A stretch of DNA of 64,000 nt from Bacteroidia bacterium. Its GTDB lineage: Bacteria > Bacteroidota > Bacteroidia > Flavobacteriales > Flavobacteriaceae. Below the pieces are notes generated by a model. It saw only the letters and a list, made by a program, of their open reading frames with translations, searched no databases and was not told the origin of the DNA. Numbering within the stretch: the first letter of the stretch is position 1; every line of letters starts with the position of its first letter. Below are positions 6,708 through 15,085 of this stretch, one piece after another. The stretch lies in assembly GCA_030428705.1 (NCBI GenBank), contig JAUIDI010000005.1, positions 124,001-188,000 of the forward strand, read 5' to 3'. Both the position numbers and the translations under genes were made by a program.

Positions 6708-8687
6708 TTGATTTCAAAATCCACCATAGACCAAGTGTACGAGACCGCCCGTTTGGAAGAGGTCATCGGTGATTTTGTACAACTTAAGAAATCAGGTTCT
6801 AACTTCAAGGGCCTGAGTCCGTTTACCGATGAACGTACTCCCAGTTTCATGGTTTCGCCGGTCAAGCAGATTTGGAAGGATTTCAGTAGCGGAAAGGGTG
6901 GAAACGTCGTCGCCTTTCTAATGGAACATGAACACTTCACCTATCCCGAAGCCATTAAATATCTGGCCAAAAAATACAATATCGAAGTTGAGGAGACCGA
7001 ACGTACCGATGAGCAAAAAGAGGAGGCAAACGAAAGGGAAAGTATGTATCTGGTATCTGAATTCGCTAAAGAACATTTTGCCGAAATGCTTTGGAATACA
7101 GAGCTGGGTAAGGCCATTGGACTCAGCTATTTCAAAGAGCGCGGATTTACTGATGAGACCATAAAAAAATTCAGCCTCGGCTATTGTTTGGATCAATGGG
7201 ACGGTTTTACAAAAGCGGCGCTCGATAAGGGCTACCAATTGGAATATCTTGAAAAAACCGGATTGACAATAGTAAAGGAAGATAGTGCCAATCCTGGTGA
7301 CCCTAGAAAATTTGACCGTTTTAAGGGGCGCGTAATGTTTCCTATCCATTCTATGAGCGGTAGGGTATTGGGTTTTGGTGGGCGCATTTTGAACAATGAT
7401 AAAAAAGCGGCCAAGTACCTGAATTCCCCGGAAAGTGAAATCTATCACAAGAGCAAGGTACTTTATGGTATCTACTATGCGAAACAGGCAATCAATAAAG
7501 AAGACAATTGTTATCTAGTAGAAGGTTATACCGATGTGATACAGCTCTATCAGCGGGGTATTCAAAATGTAGTGTCCTCAAGTGGTACCGCACTGACGCC
7601 CGAACAGATACGCTTGATTAATCGCTTGACCAAGAACATAACGGTTTTGTTCGATGGCGATGCCGCAGGTCTGAGAGCTTCGATACGTGGTATCGACCTT
7701 ATCTTGGAACAGGGTATGAACGTAAAAGTATGCTCATTTCCTGAAGGGGAAGACCCCGACAGTTTTGCAAAAAACAATGAACTTGAAGATATAGTGATTT
7801 ATCTTCAAGAGAACGCAAAAGACTTCATTCAGTTCAAGGCCCATCTTTTGGCCGAAGAAGCCGCAAATGACCCTATTAAACGTGCAGATACAGTAAGGGA
7901 TATCGTAAACAGTATTGCCAAGATTCCCGATGCCATAAAAAGGGAAATCTACATTCAAGAGTGCGCCCAGATCATGAATATTTCCGAAGCCGTGTTGTTC
8001 AGCACCTTGGCGCAGATCGGTAAAAAAGAAATTACCGATAGCTCAAAAAAAATGCAACAAGAGCAAAAAGCTTTTGAAGTTGTAAAGAACGAAATTGCCA
8101 CCGAAAAGGTAGATGTTCAGTATGAACTCGAACGAAAGATTATTGAAATGCTATTGCTTTACGGAAAGGAACAGGAAGAATTCGAAGACCTGGTACTTAA
8201 GGAGAATGAGGAGGGCGATTTGATTTTGGAGCCCGAATCGTTGGAAGCAAAGGTTTATGAAAAAATTTATCTCGATCTTCAAGATGATGAAATCGAATTG
8301 ACCAACGATCAATTCAGAAAAATCTACTACAAATTAATCGAACAATTGAACGAGAAGGAAGATTTTTCGGTGAACACCTTTTTATCCGAATTGGATCAAG
8401 AAATGGTTTCCGAGGTTTCATCGATTTTGATGGAAGAAGAAAAATACGTATTGCATAAATGGGAGAGTAAGGACATCTATCCCAAGGACAAAAAACACGG
8501 AGTCGCACAATTGGTCAGCGAGACCATATTGACCTTAAGATGCTATTTGATTAAAAAGCGCATGGAGCGTTTGCAGAAAAACACCGAGGATGTCGAAGAG
8601 GACCACAAGGAGACCTTAGAGGAAATAATGAACTATATTCAGTTGAACAAATTGCTGAACAAAAAACTGAATAGGGTTCTGTCTTAA
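6708..8687 (+). CDS. dnaG: DNA primase DnaG (zinc-less CHC2 domain)
   Basis: Synthesises RNA primers at the replication fork. Domain order is the N-terminal CHC2-like fold (1-~100), the TOPRIM core (~260-345, with LVEGYTDVIQL and FDGDAAG), and a long helical C-terminal region for DnaB helicase contact. Length 659 aa is normal. The start is TTG at 6708 (ISKSTIDQVYETA), matching the expected N-terminus. The zinc ligands of the classical C..H..C..C site are replaced by S37, T40, D58 and S61, while the surrounding fold (RTPSF, GKGGN, AFLMEHEHF) is kept. The catalytic TOPRIM residues look intact, so the enzyme is probably active. Confidence 0.96.
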   Translation: MISKSTIDQVYETARLEEVIGDFVQLKKSGSNFKGLSPFTDERTPSFMVSPVKQIWKDFSSGKGGNVVAFLMEHEHFTYPEAIKYLAKKYNIEVEETERTDEQKEEANERESMYLVSEFAKEHFAEMLWNTELGKAIGLSYFKERGFTDETIKKFSLGYCLDQWDGFTKAALDKGYQLEYLEKTGLTIVKEDSANPGDPRKFDRFKGRVMFPIHSMSGRVLGFGGRILNNDKKAAKYLNSPESEIYHKSKVLYGIYYAKQAINKEDNCYLVEGYTDVIQLYQRGIQNVVSSSGTALTPEQIRLINRLTKNITVLFDGDAAGLRASIRGIDLILEQGMNVKVCSFPEGEDPDSFAKNNELEDIVIYLQENAKDFIQFKAHLLAEEAANDPIKRADTVRDIVNSIAKIPDAIKREIYIQECAQIMNISEAVLFSTLAQIGKKEITDSSKKMQQEQKAFEVVKNEIATEKVDVQYELERKIIEMLLLYGKEQEEFEDLVLKENEEGDLILEPESLEAKVYEKIYLDLQDDEIELTNDQFRKIYYKLIEQLNEKEDFSVNTFLSELDQEMVSEVSSILMEEEKYVLHKWESKDIYPKDKKHGVAQLVSETILTLRCYLIKKRMERLQKNTEDVEEDHKETLEEIMNYIQLNKLLNKKLNRVLS

Positions 8688-8704
8688 GGCTCGGGCAACA
8701 AAAA

Positions 8705-8729
8705 ACCCAAATGTCAATGACAAATGGGT
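8705..8729 (-). terminator. Probable bidirectional terminator between dnaG and response regulator
   Basis: ACCCA (8705-8709) pairs with TGGGT (8725-8729), with an inner TGTC/GACA stem and a 3-nt loop separated by a 2x2 internal loop. On the minus strand the stem is followed by a run of six T. On the plus strand the weaker CTTACGTTTTT follows. It lies between convergent gene ends. Confidence 0.6.
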
Positions 8730-8759
8730 CTTACGTTTTTGGATGGTGTTAGTATCTAG

Positions 8760-9389
8760 TTAATACAGTTCCAAAGCTTTGGCCTGCTGTAAGAGATCTA
8801 CCATATTATCAACATTCAATTTCTTCATCAAACGTGCTTTGTAGGTGCTTACTGTTTTCTCATTGAGGTTAAGCCCGATGGCAACATCTTTGTTTCGTTT
8901 ACCGCTGGCCAATAATTTCAATACTTCGACTTCACGTGTTGAAAGCTTTCTAAAGAATCGTCTCGGTTTTTGTGTACCCTCGTCAAAGGCCAAACGCTGT
9001 GCAAGTTCATTGGTAATGAACATGTTGCCTTCGGCGACTTTGCGTACCGCGGAAATAATATAATCAATGTCGGATGCCTTTGAAAGGTAACCGAATGCAC
9101 CGGCGCGAATCGTGCTTAACGCATAAACATCTTCAGATTGACCGCTGTACATCAAAACTTTAACGTTCGGATATTCTTTCTTGACTTTTCTTAAAGTTGC
9201 AATACCGTTTATTTCGGGAATGTCCATTTCGAGCATCACCACGTCCGGTGAAACATTTTCCAATTTTTCGAAAAGCTCTGAAGTCGTCGATACATCGTCG
9301 AGCACTTGAAATCCTGAAGCGGATTCCAAAACATTTCTTACACCCATGCGAACGATTGGGTGGTTGTCGGCAATCAATACTTTAATCAT
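8760..9389 (-). CDS. NarL/FixJ-type response regulator with Glu at the phospho-acceptor site
   Basis: 209-aa regulator with an N-terminal receiver domain (1-~120) and a C-terminal LuxR-type helix-turn-helix (~148-205, LSTREVEVLKLLASG then NLNEKTVSTYKARLMKKL). Aligned by the PDVVM and IPEING flanks, the normally phosphorylated Asp is Glu (E54, codon GAA). One residue of the acidic pocket is also changed (D8-N9 instead of D-D). The Ser of the MYSG switch position and the Lys of LSKAS are kept. No histidine kinase gene is nearby. This points to phosphorylation-independent or constitutively on-like behaviour. Target genes are unknown. A TAGATTTG -7 element lies 24 bp upstream of the ATG. Confidence 0.93.
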   Translation of the reverse strand: MIKVLIADNHPIVRMGVRNVLESASGFQVLDDVSTTSELFEKLENVSPDVVMLEMDIPEINGIATLRKVKKEYPNVKVLMYSGQSEDVYALSTIRAGAFGYLSKASDIDYIISAVRKVAEGNMFITNELAQRLAFDEGTQKPRRFFRKLSTREVEVLKLLASGKRNKDVAIGLNLNEKTVSTYKARLMKKLNVDNMVDLLQQAKALELY

Positions 9390-9412
9390 TTTGGTCTAGT
9401 TTTCTCGATATT

Positions 9413-9420
9413 CAAATCTA
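9413..9420 (-). promoter_or_regulatory. -7 element of response regulator promoter
   Basis: On the minus strand this reads TAGATTTG, an exact TAnnTTTG match, 24 bp before the ATG at 9389. No good -33 TTG at normal spacing is seen, so the call rests on the -7 element and its position. Confidence 0.55.
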
Positions 9421-9551
9421 CTAAGTGTAGGTAAAAATACGCACACGCAATGTAAGTCTTAAATATCTAATTCAGAAGACAAATTTGTAGTTTTTTTCCC
9501 AAAAAAGGACAAAGAATACGATTATATTCGTTTTATTTACCTGATTCTTAG

Positions 9552-10349
9552 TTAAGTGGTAAGTTTTAACATTTCTGGAATTTCACAAACAGGTATAGGG
9601 ACCATTTTGTGCCTGTTGGCCCTATTGAGTTTGTAATATATGTCAAATACCTCTTTTTGGCGTCCGGTGAAATCGTTTGACTCTTTTCCCTGGGCATCCA
9701 TTTGCATTGCCCATTCCAATTCAGGGTACGAGGCCCCGATCTGGTCTTCATCGGTACGATTATCGCCCCAAAGACCATCGGTTGGAGCGGCTTTGATAAT
9801 TTCATCGTTTATTCCAAGGTATCCTGCAATTTCATAGACCTCGGTTTTCAACAAGTCGGCAATAGGGCTGAGATCGACCCCGCCATCTCCATATTTGGTA
9901 TAAAAACCGACTCCGAAATCCTCGACCTTATTTCCTGTGCCCGCCACGAGATAATTTTTTAGTCCGGCAAAGTAATAAAGGGTTGTCATCCGTAATCGGG
10001 CCCGGGCATTGGCCAAGGTCATAAAACGTTCCTCTTCATTTTCCACAGGAGGCAAAGCGGCAATGAAGCTGTCAAAAACAGGGGTGAGCTGTAGGGTGCG
10101 TGAATACACATTGTCATAATGGTTTTGTAACCAGTCGATATGGTTCAAAGCCCTATTGATTTGGCTTTCGGCCTGGTGTATCGGCATTTCGAGACACAGA
10201 AGTTCCAGTCCTGTCTTGGCACATAATGTTGAGGTCACTGCAGAATCTATGCCTCCTGAAATACCAACGGTAAAACCTTTTATGTTGGCATTGGTAGCAT
10301 AATCTTTGAGCCATTTGACGATATGCTCAACTACTTTTTCGGTTTGCAT
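9552..10349 (-). CDS. nadE: NH3-dependent NAD+ synthase
   Basis: Amidates nicotinic acid adenine dinucleotide to NAD+ using ATP and ammonia. The 265-aa protein has only the synthetase domain, with the PP-loop SGGIDSAV near residue 30 and later GTGNKVEDFGVGFYTKYGDGGVD-type substrate segments around residues 140-160. It lacks a glutaminase domain, so ammonia is the nitrogen donor. It starts at ATG 10349 and is divergent from gldB. The nadE/gldB/gldC neighbourhood is common in Flavobacteriia, though nadE has no direct gliding role. Confidence 0.95.
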   Translation of the reverse strand: MQTEKVVEHIVKWLKDYATNANIKGFTVGISGGIDSAVTSTLCAKTGLELLCLEMPIHQAESQINRALNHIDWLQNHYDNVYSRTLQLTPVFDSFIAALPPVENEEERFMTLANARARLRMTTLYYFAGLKNYLVAGTGNKVEDFGVGFYTKYGDGGVDLSPIADLLKTEVYEIAGYLGINDEIIKAAPTDGLWGDNRTDEDQIGASYPELEWAMQMDAQGKESNDFTGRQKEVFDIYYKLNRANRHKMVPIPVCEIPEMLKLTT

Positions 10350-10373
10350 GAGGATACTTAATAGGTTAACGGT

Positions 10374-10381
10374 TAACTTTG
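10374..10381 (+). promoter_or_regulatory. -7 element of gldB promoter
   Basis: TAACTTTG matches TAnnTTTG exactly. It overlaps the TTG at 10379 that would give the longest gldB frame, so transcription would begin after that codon. This is the main reason for preferring the start at 10421. Confidence 0.55.
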
Positions 10382-10420
10382 CGTTCTAAAAGTAAAGGGT
10401 ACGAACGTAAATATAAAATC

Positions 10421-11401
10421 TTGAATAAATTACTTGATCGAAACAGGTCGATTTTTGCGGTTTTGCTGATTTCGATGATGATTTTTGCGTGCAATGACAA
10501 TGATAGGGTGGCAGATGAGATCGCCAAAATCAATATTGATCTTCAAGTTAGCAGATTCGACAGGGAATTTGCAGAGGCGAAACCATCGGATCTTCCAGCT
10601 TTAAAAAAAACCTATCCCTATCTTTTTCCCGAACAATTTGCAGACAGTGTATGGGTGGCCAAACTGCGAGATACCTTACAAATAGAGCTTCTGTCCGAGG
10701 TGGGGGAAACATTCGTTGACTTTGAAAAAGAACAGGAAGACTTGGAAGCCCTGTTCAAGCATATCAAGTTCTATTTTCCGAATTATAGGATTCCAAAGAT
10801 TGTCACGGTCATCAATGATGTTGATTACCAAAACCGAATAATTTTGACTGATTCGCTGCTGTTCATTGAATTGGATAGCTACCTCGGTGCGGACCACAAA
10901 TTCTATCAGGGTATCCAACGGTACATTGCCCAGGGTCTCGATCGAAAGTTCATGGTCGCCGACGTTGCTACGGCCTTCGCGAATAAAATGGTGCATAGGC
11001 CCCGGGAACGCACGTTTTTGTCCAAAATCATATACTATGGAAAGATATTATATCTAAAGGATAAGATTATGCCGTTCGCTTCCGACGCCTTAAAAATCGG
11101 ATACTCCCAGGAAGAATTTGATTGGGCGCAGGCAAACGAAGAACCGATTTGGCGGAATTTTATCGAACAAGAACATCTTTATAGTACCGATAACAAGTTG
11201 GACAGTAGGTTTTTGGATCCGGCACCTTTTTCAAAATTTGGGCTTGAACTCGACAATGAGTCGCCGGGTCGAATCGGACGCTATATGGGTTGGCAGATTG
11301 TTCGTGCCTTCATGGCGAGGAATGAAATCACCTTGCAGCAGCTTATAGAGTTGCCGGCCGAGGAAATATTCAAAACAAGCAACTACAAACCAAGAAAGTA
11401 A
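10421..11401 (+). CDS. gldB: Gliding motility lipoprotein GldB
   Basis: Lipoprotein required for gliding in Flavobacterium; its molecular role is not known. With the TTG start at 10421 it has 326 aa and a lipoprotein signal peptide (IFAVLLISMMIFAC, lipidated Cys24), followed by an NDND stretch. A longer frame begins at TTG 10379, but a -7 element overlaps that codon and the extra 14 residues are very basic. The rest matches GldB in flavour (INIDLQVSRFDREF, YPYLFPEQF, GRYMGWQIVRAFM). Its stop overlaps the gldC start by one base (TAATG), so the pair is translationally coupled. Confidence 0.88.
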   Translation: MNKLLDRNRSIFAVLLISMMIFACNDNDRVADEIAKINIDLQVSRFDREFAEAKPSDLPALKKTYPYLFPEQFADSVWVAKLRDTLQIELLSEVGETFVDFEKEQEDLEALFKHIKFYFPNYRIPKIVTVINDVDYQNRIILTDSLLFIELDSYLGADHKFYQGIQRYIAQGLDRKFMVADVATAFANKMVHRPRERTFLSKIIYYGKILYLKDKIMPFASDALKIGYSQEEFDWAQANEEPIWRNFIEQEHLYSTDNKLDSRFLDPAPFSKFGLELDNESPGRIGRYMGWQIVRAFMARNEITLQQLIELPAEEIFKTSNYKPRK

Positions 11402-11736
11402 TGGCAAAGCTGCACACATCTGAAATAAAGCTTAGAGTAGGGTTGGACGAAAATCGCGTTCCGGAAAGATTAACTTGGTCCGCACAAGATGGGGGGGTCG
11501 ATAATGAAGAGGCAAAAGCCATGTTGCTTTCAGTATGGGATAGCAAGAATCAAGAGTCATTGAAAATCGATCTTTGGACCAAAGATATGCCTGTCGATGA
11601 GATGAAGGTTTTTTTCCATCAAACTTTGGTCTCGTTGTCCGATACTTTTATGAAGGCGACCCAAGACGAAAAAATGACTGCCACAATGAAGGATTTCTGC
11701 GACTATTTTGCCGAAAAGTTGGAATTAAAAGGTTGA
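11401..11736 (+). CDS. gldC: Gliding motility protein GldC
   Basis: 111-aa soluble protein without a signal peptide, matching GldC (HTSEIKLRVGLDENRVPERLTW at the start, then KIDLWTKDMPVDEMK). In Flavobacterium it improves gliding but is not strictly essential; its biochemistry is unknown. The ATG overlaps the gldB stop, the conserved gldB-gldC arrangement. It converges with the universal stress protein gene 22 bp further on. Confidence 0.9.
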   Translation: MAKLHTSEIKLRVGLDENRVPERLTWSAQDGGVDNEEAKAMLLSVWDSKNQESLKIDLWTKDMPVDEMKVFFHQTLVSLSDTFMKATQDEKMTATMKDFCDYFAEKLELKG

Positions 11737-11758
11737 TAGCAATAACTTTTTTCGATTA

Positions 11759-12544
11759 TCAGTCTATGGCTAAAACCGGTATTTTTGACTTTAAGGTAAG
11801 CATTTCGGTCAGCCTACCTTCGGAAGGATTACTTCTTTTGGCATGATTTCTCGGAAGTATGGCGATCATGTCCATTTCCTTTTCCGCCGCGTGGGATAAA
11901 ATACCCTTGACCACGTCGCTATTTTCGATAAAGGTGTGTTCGGTATAAAAGTTTTCGAGATAGTATTCCAATAAATTCTCGTTGGCTTCATCCGTCTCCG
12001 AATAACCATACATTTCGGAAGTGTTCTCAATGGTCAATACATGCACCTTCGCATTGAATTTTCTAGCGATATCCAATAAAGTTTCCAGGGCATGCCTGTC
12101 ATCGATTTCTTCTTTTCCTAAGACGAGGGCGATGTTCTTGATTTGAAATTCATCCATTTTTTCGGGAACGACCAAAACCGAACAATCCACCTCGGAAACG
12201 AATTTCGAAGTGTTGCTGATTAATTTGATTTCATGGTCCTGGGCCTCAGATGTACCCATGACAACGATGTCTATTTTCCTATTTTTTTGTACCTCGATCA
12301 AAGATTCGGTCAATGAACCGCTCAAATCTATCCATTTTAAAGGCTTTTTCAAGTCTTTTGAATATCGCTTTTGCAATTTTTCGAATTGTTCGCTTAAATC
12401 TTGGGCACTGTCCTCGCTCATAACATGGGCAAGTGAAATATCAACGTTATCGTCGACAATGGCAAATTGAACAGCATACTCCAATGCCGTTTTGGAAGCA
12501 TCCGAAAAATCAAAAGGAATGAGAATAGAAGAGATTTCGTTCAT
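11759..12544 (-). CDS. Tandem-domain universal stress protein
   Basis: 261-aa cytoplasmic protein with two UspA-like folds: the first from ISSILIPFDFSDASKTALEYA to about residue 130 (DIVVMGTSEAQD, then CSVLVVPE), the second from about 135 to the end. The first repeat keeps VMGTS but the full ATP-binding G-x2-G-x9-G(S/T) pattern is not evident, so nucleotide binding is uncertain. Stress role is from the family only. No operon partner; the neighbouring genes are convergent gldC and the phosphatase gene 156 bp upstream. Confidence 0.85.
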   Translation of the reverse strand: MNEISSILIPFDFSDASKTALEYAVQFAIVDDNVDISLAHVMSEDSAQDLSEQFEKLQKRYSKDLKKPLKWIDLSGSLTESLIEVQKNRKIDIVVMGTSEAQDHEIKLISNTSKFVSEVDCSVLVVPEKMDEFQIKNIALVLGKEEIDDRHALETLLDIARKFNAKVHVLTIENTSEMYGYSETDEANENLLEYYLENFYTEHTFIENSDVVKGILSHAAEKEMDMIAILPRNHAKRSNPSEGRLTEMLTLKSKIPVLAID

Positions 12545-12700
12545 AGTGGTTGTTATATTTTATTGAATAAAACTAAGCATTAGATACTTTTGATTTTATG
12601 ACCGAAGTCATGAATTTTTGAAAATGGTCCCGCAATTGGGAATAATTACTTGTAGGCGGCATTTAGATCAACAATGTTTTGTCATATTAATTTGTTTATC

Positions 12701-14317
12701 CTACTCCATCGAAACTGTCATCGGCCAGCCCTCGAACTGTTCAGCATTGGGCTGGGTTACATCGACATATCTTGGCCAACATTCAAAAGTGGCGGTTTTT
12801 TCTTTTTTATTGAACCGTATTAATCCGTATCCACCTCCTTTGGATGAACTCTCAGGGTTGACATAGGCCATCATACTTATTTTATTGCCGAAGCCGTCTA
12901 GGTAATCCCCCGTCCATGGTAAGGAAGTATTCGTATTAGGGTTTGCGCCTGCTTTTTCATCTTCGGGCCACCACCAACGGCTGTAATAATCATTTACTAT
13001 GGCCGGCACTACAAACGCCCAAGGTCCGTCACGGAATTCATCGATACCTTGTTTGATTATCGTGGCCAAATGTTGGTCCCCGGCAATATGGACGGCATTG
13101 GCTTTTTTGATAAGTTTCAGGGCCTTGTTGCGCCCTGTCTGGGGCCAGCCGTTACTGTCGAGATCGGCATGAAGTCGGTTGTCAAGGCTACCATGTATGT
13201 GGGCGCCACCGCAGAATCCCGTTTGAGATAAGACAACTTTTAAGGCATCGGTATTTTGACTTCCCCAATCTTCCAGAAAATTTAGTTGGCGTTCGCCTAA
13301 AAGTGTAAGCCCCGGCAAATCGATCGAGGCTGGATCATAATCGGGGTTTCGAATATGATCGGGTCGAGGTCCTTGTTGCGGAATCTTTCCTTCAGGGCCT
13401 GATTTGAACTTCCTGTCCTCCAAAATCGCGAAATCCGCTCCTCCCCATATCAAATTCGTATAATAGACACCGATACCTTGTTCAATGGGCGTAGGGTCGT
13501 AGGGATCGGGTAAATGGGCCGTCTGGCATCGTTCCACCATTTTCACATATTCGGGATGGTACTTATATCCGCCATCAGGGCTTCCGGGTGAAGTGGATAC
13601 TTTTCCATTTTCGCCCCAAAGATTGCCTTGTCCGATGTCGTGGTCGTCAGGAATCGTAATCGCCGGTCGATTTCTAAAAGTTTCGCGAAATTGAAGGCCA
13701 AATTTTAACCATGCCGCTGTATGTTCGGTATGGTCATACGATTGGTCGCCGGCAAAAAAAATAAGATCGGGATCTTGATGATTGATATTGCGCACATAAT
13801 TTTCGCGCATGCCCCGATCCTGATTCGAATTGCAGGAAAGTGCCGCTAGGGAAATCTGCTCTTGATCCTTGGGGTTTTTCCGGATCAGACCTTCGAAAAG
13901 TGAATTTTCACCATGTCGAATACGATATTTTGCGTTTTTGGAGTCATCCCAGTTTTCGATGCGGAACAGCGCCGACCACCCCAAATCGTTGACGTTCTGT
14001 TTTTTAATTTCTTTCCATTCACCGTCTTTTTCGATTTCCAAGCGTACCTCTCGGGTCTCTTCGGGGTATAACGGATATAACTGTGCGCTCAATTTTAGGA
14101 TTTTGTTTGAAACCGTATAAATTCCAAAGGCGACCACGCTGTCGCGGTCGACCTTTAAATCGATGATCGGATTGTCCGCACGGTTCCACCAATCGTTGAT
14201 GGCAAGGGTATCGACATTTGAAAAGGGTGCGGTCACCGGGGGAGTTCTCTCTCTTGGTTTTTCGGCACATGCGAAAAAGATGAAAAGCAATAAAGAAAGA
14301 ATAGCGAATTTTTTCAT
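12701..14317 (-). CDS. PhoD-like metallophosphoesterase lipoprotein
   Basis: 538-aa exported protein with a lipoprotein signal (LLLFIFFAC, Cys17). The C-terminal two thirds carry a PhoD/alkaline phosphatase D-type metallophosphoesterase domain, with FFAGDQSYDHTEHT, IPDDHDIGQGN and HIAGDQHLA as metal-binding segments. The N-terminal part is beta-rich, as in PhoD proteins. The likely role is phosphomono- or diester hydrolysis at the cell envelope. The start lies one base after the beta-lactamase stop on the same strand, so they are probably co-transcribed. The substrate cannot be predicted. Confidence 0.85.
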   Translation of the reverse strand: MKKFAILSLLLFIFFACAEKPRERTPPVTAPFSNVDTLAINDWWNRADNPIIDLKVDRDSVVAFGIYTVSNKILKLSAQLYPLYPEETREVRLEIEKDGEWKEIKKQNVNDLGWSALFRIENWDDSKNAKYRIRHGENSLFEGLIRKNPKDQEQISLAALSCNSNQDRGMRENYVRNINHQDPDLIFFAGDQSYDHTEHTAAWLKFGLQFRETFRNRPAITIPDDHDIGQGNLWGENGKVSTSPGSPDGGYKYHPEYVKMVERCQTAHLPDPYDPTPIEQGIGVYYTNLIWGGADFAILEDRKFKSGPEGKIPQQGPRPDHIRNPDYDPASIDLPGLTLLGERQLNFLEDWGSQNTDALKVVLSQTGFCGGAHIHGSLDNRLHADLDSNGWPQTGRNKALKLIKKANAVHIAGDQHLATIIKQGIDEFRDGPWAFVVPAIVNDYYSRWWWPEDEKAGANPNTNTSLPWTGDYLDGFGNKISMMAYVNPESSSKGGGYGLIRFNKKEKTATFECWPRYVDVTQPNAEQFEGWPMTVSME

Positions 14318-14318
14318 T

Positions 14319-15059
14319 TTAATCGGTTTTAAAAAGTTCGATCGTATAGTTGAGCAATGCTATATCTCCATGGTCTCCATGACCGGGAACAACGACTTCC
14401 ACATCTGGATAGTTTTCCTTTATTTTTTGAACGGTTTTGCTCCATTCCCCAAGATTTGCGTTCTCAAGATTTCCTTTTGGGGCGTTCAAAGACTTTATCA
14501 TGCATCCACCAAAGAGCAATTTTTCATCGGGTATATAACTTACGATATTGTCGTTCGTATGCGCCTCCCCGAAATAGCGGTTGATTATTTTTCCCCCACC
14601 TACATGCAAGGTCATCTCTTCTTCAAAAACCTTTTCGGGTGCCTTTTCCCAATTTTCAATCTGTTCGTATGTTTTTCGATGGGCATAAGACGGAATATTT
14701 CGTGAGTCGAATTCTTGTATACCACCGAGACAGTCGGCATGAAAATGATTGATCACGACCGCTTTTACCTCGATATTTTTGTCCTTGGCCAGCCATGCCA
14801 ACAACTCTTCGGATACATCATTATCAACAGGGGTGTCAAAGATAACGGCTTCATTGTCGTTCACATAAATAAGGCCGTTGCAAGCCACTTTGCCAAAGTC
14901 GTCGGTATTCAAATAAGAAACGTGTACATAACTATTTTTGGAAATAGGAACTATTTTTAAAGTTTCGGAATCGTAAGTTATGTCATTGTTCTTTGACTTA
15001 CATTGTAGCAGAAGCAATGCTAAAAAGAGGCATATCAGGTTTTGTACTTTAACGGGCAT
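14319..15059 (-). CDS. Subclass B1 metallo-beta-lactamase, putative lipoprotein
   Basis: 246-aa zinc hydrolase with the full B1 ligand set: HFHAD (BBL H116, H118, D120), the His of GEAHTNDN (H196), the Cys of GGCMIKS (C221, with Lys at 224) and the His of PGHGD (H263). Position 121 is Cys, a common variable site. The N-terminus (ICLFLALLLLQC) has a lipobox, so the enzyme may be membrane-anchored, as NDM-1 is. It would hydrolyse beta-lactams including carbapenems if substrate loops allow. Related chromosomal B1 enzymes are known from marine flavobacteria. It forms a unit with the downstream PhoD-like gene. Confidence 0.88.
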   Translation of the reverse strand: MPVKVQNLICLFLALLLLQCKSKNNDITYDSETLKIVPISKNSYVHVSYLNTDDFGKVACNGLIYVNDNEAVIFDTPVDNDVSEELLAWLAKDKNIEVKAVVINHFHADCLGGIQEFDSRNIPSYAHRKTYEQIENWEKAPEKVFEEEMTLHVGGGKIINRYFGEAHTNDNIVSYIPDEKLLFGGCMIKSLNAPKGNLENANLGEWSKTVQKIKENYPDVEVVVPGHGDHGDIALLNYTIELFKTD

Positions 15060-15085
15060 AGCATGCTTTTGAAGATTATAAATAT

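Noticed and set aside
12591-12612. ATGAC/GTCAT hairpin downstream of the stress protein start as a terminator
   Set aside because: Only 5 bp, and it lies upstream of the stress protein gene and over 1.7 kb from any gene it could end on the plus strand.
14163-14705. 180-aa plus-strand frame across the phosphatase/beta-lactamase junction
   Set aside because: Runs through two genes with clear catalytic motifs on the other strand.
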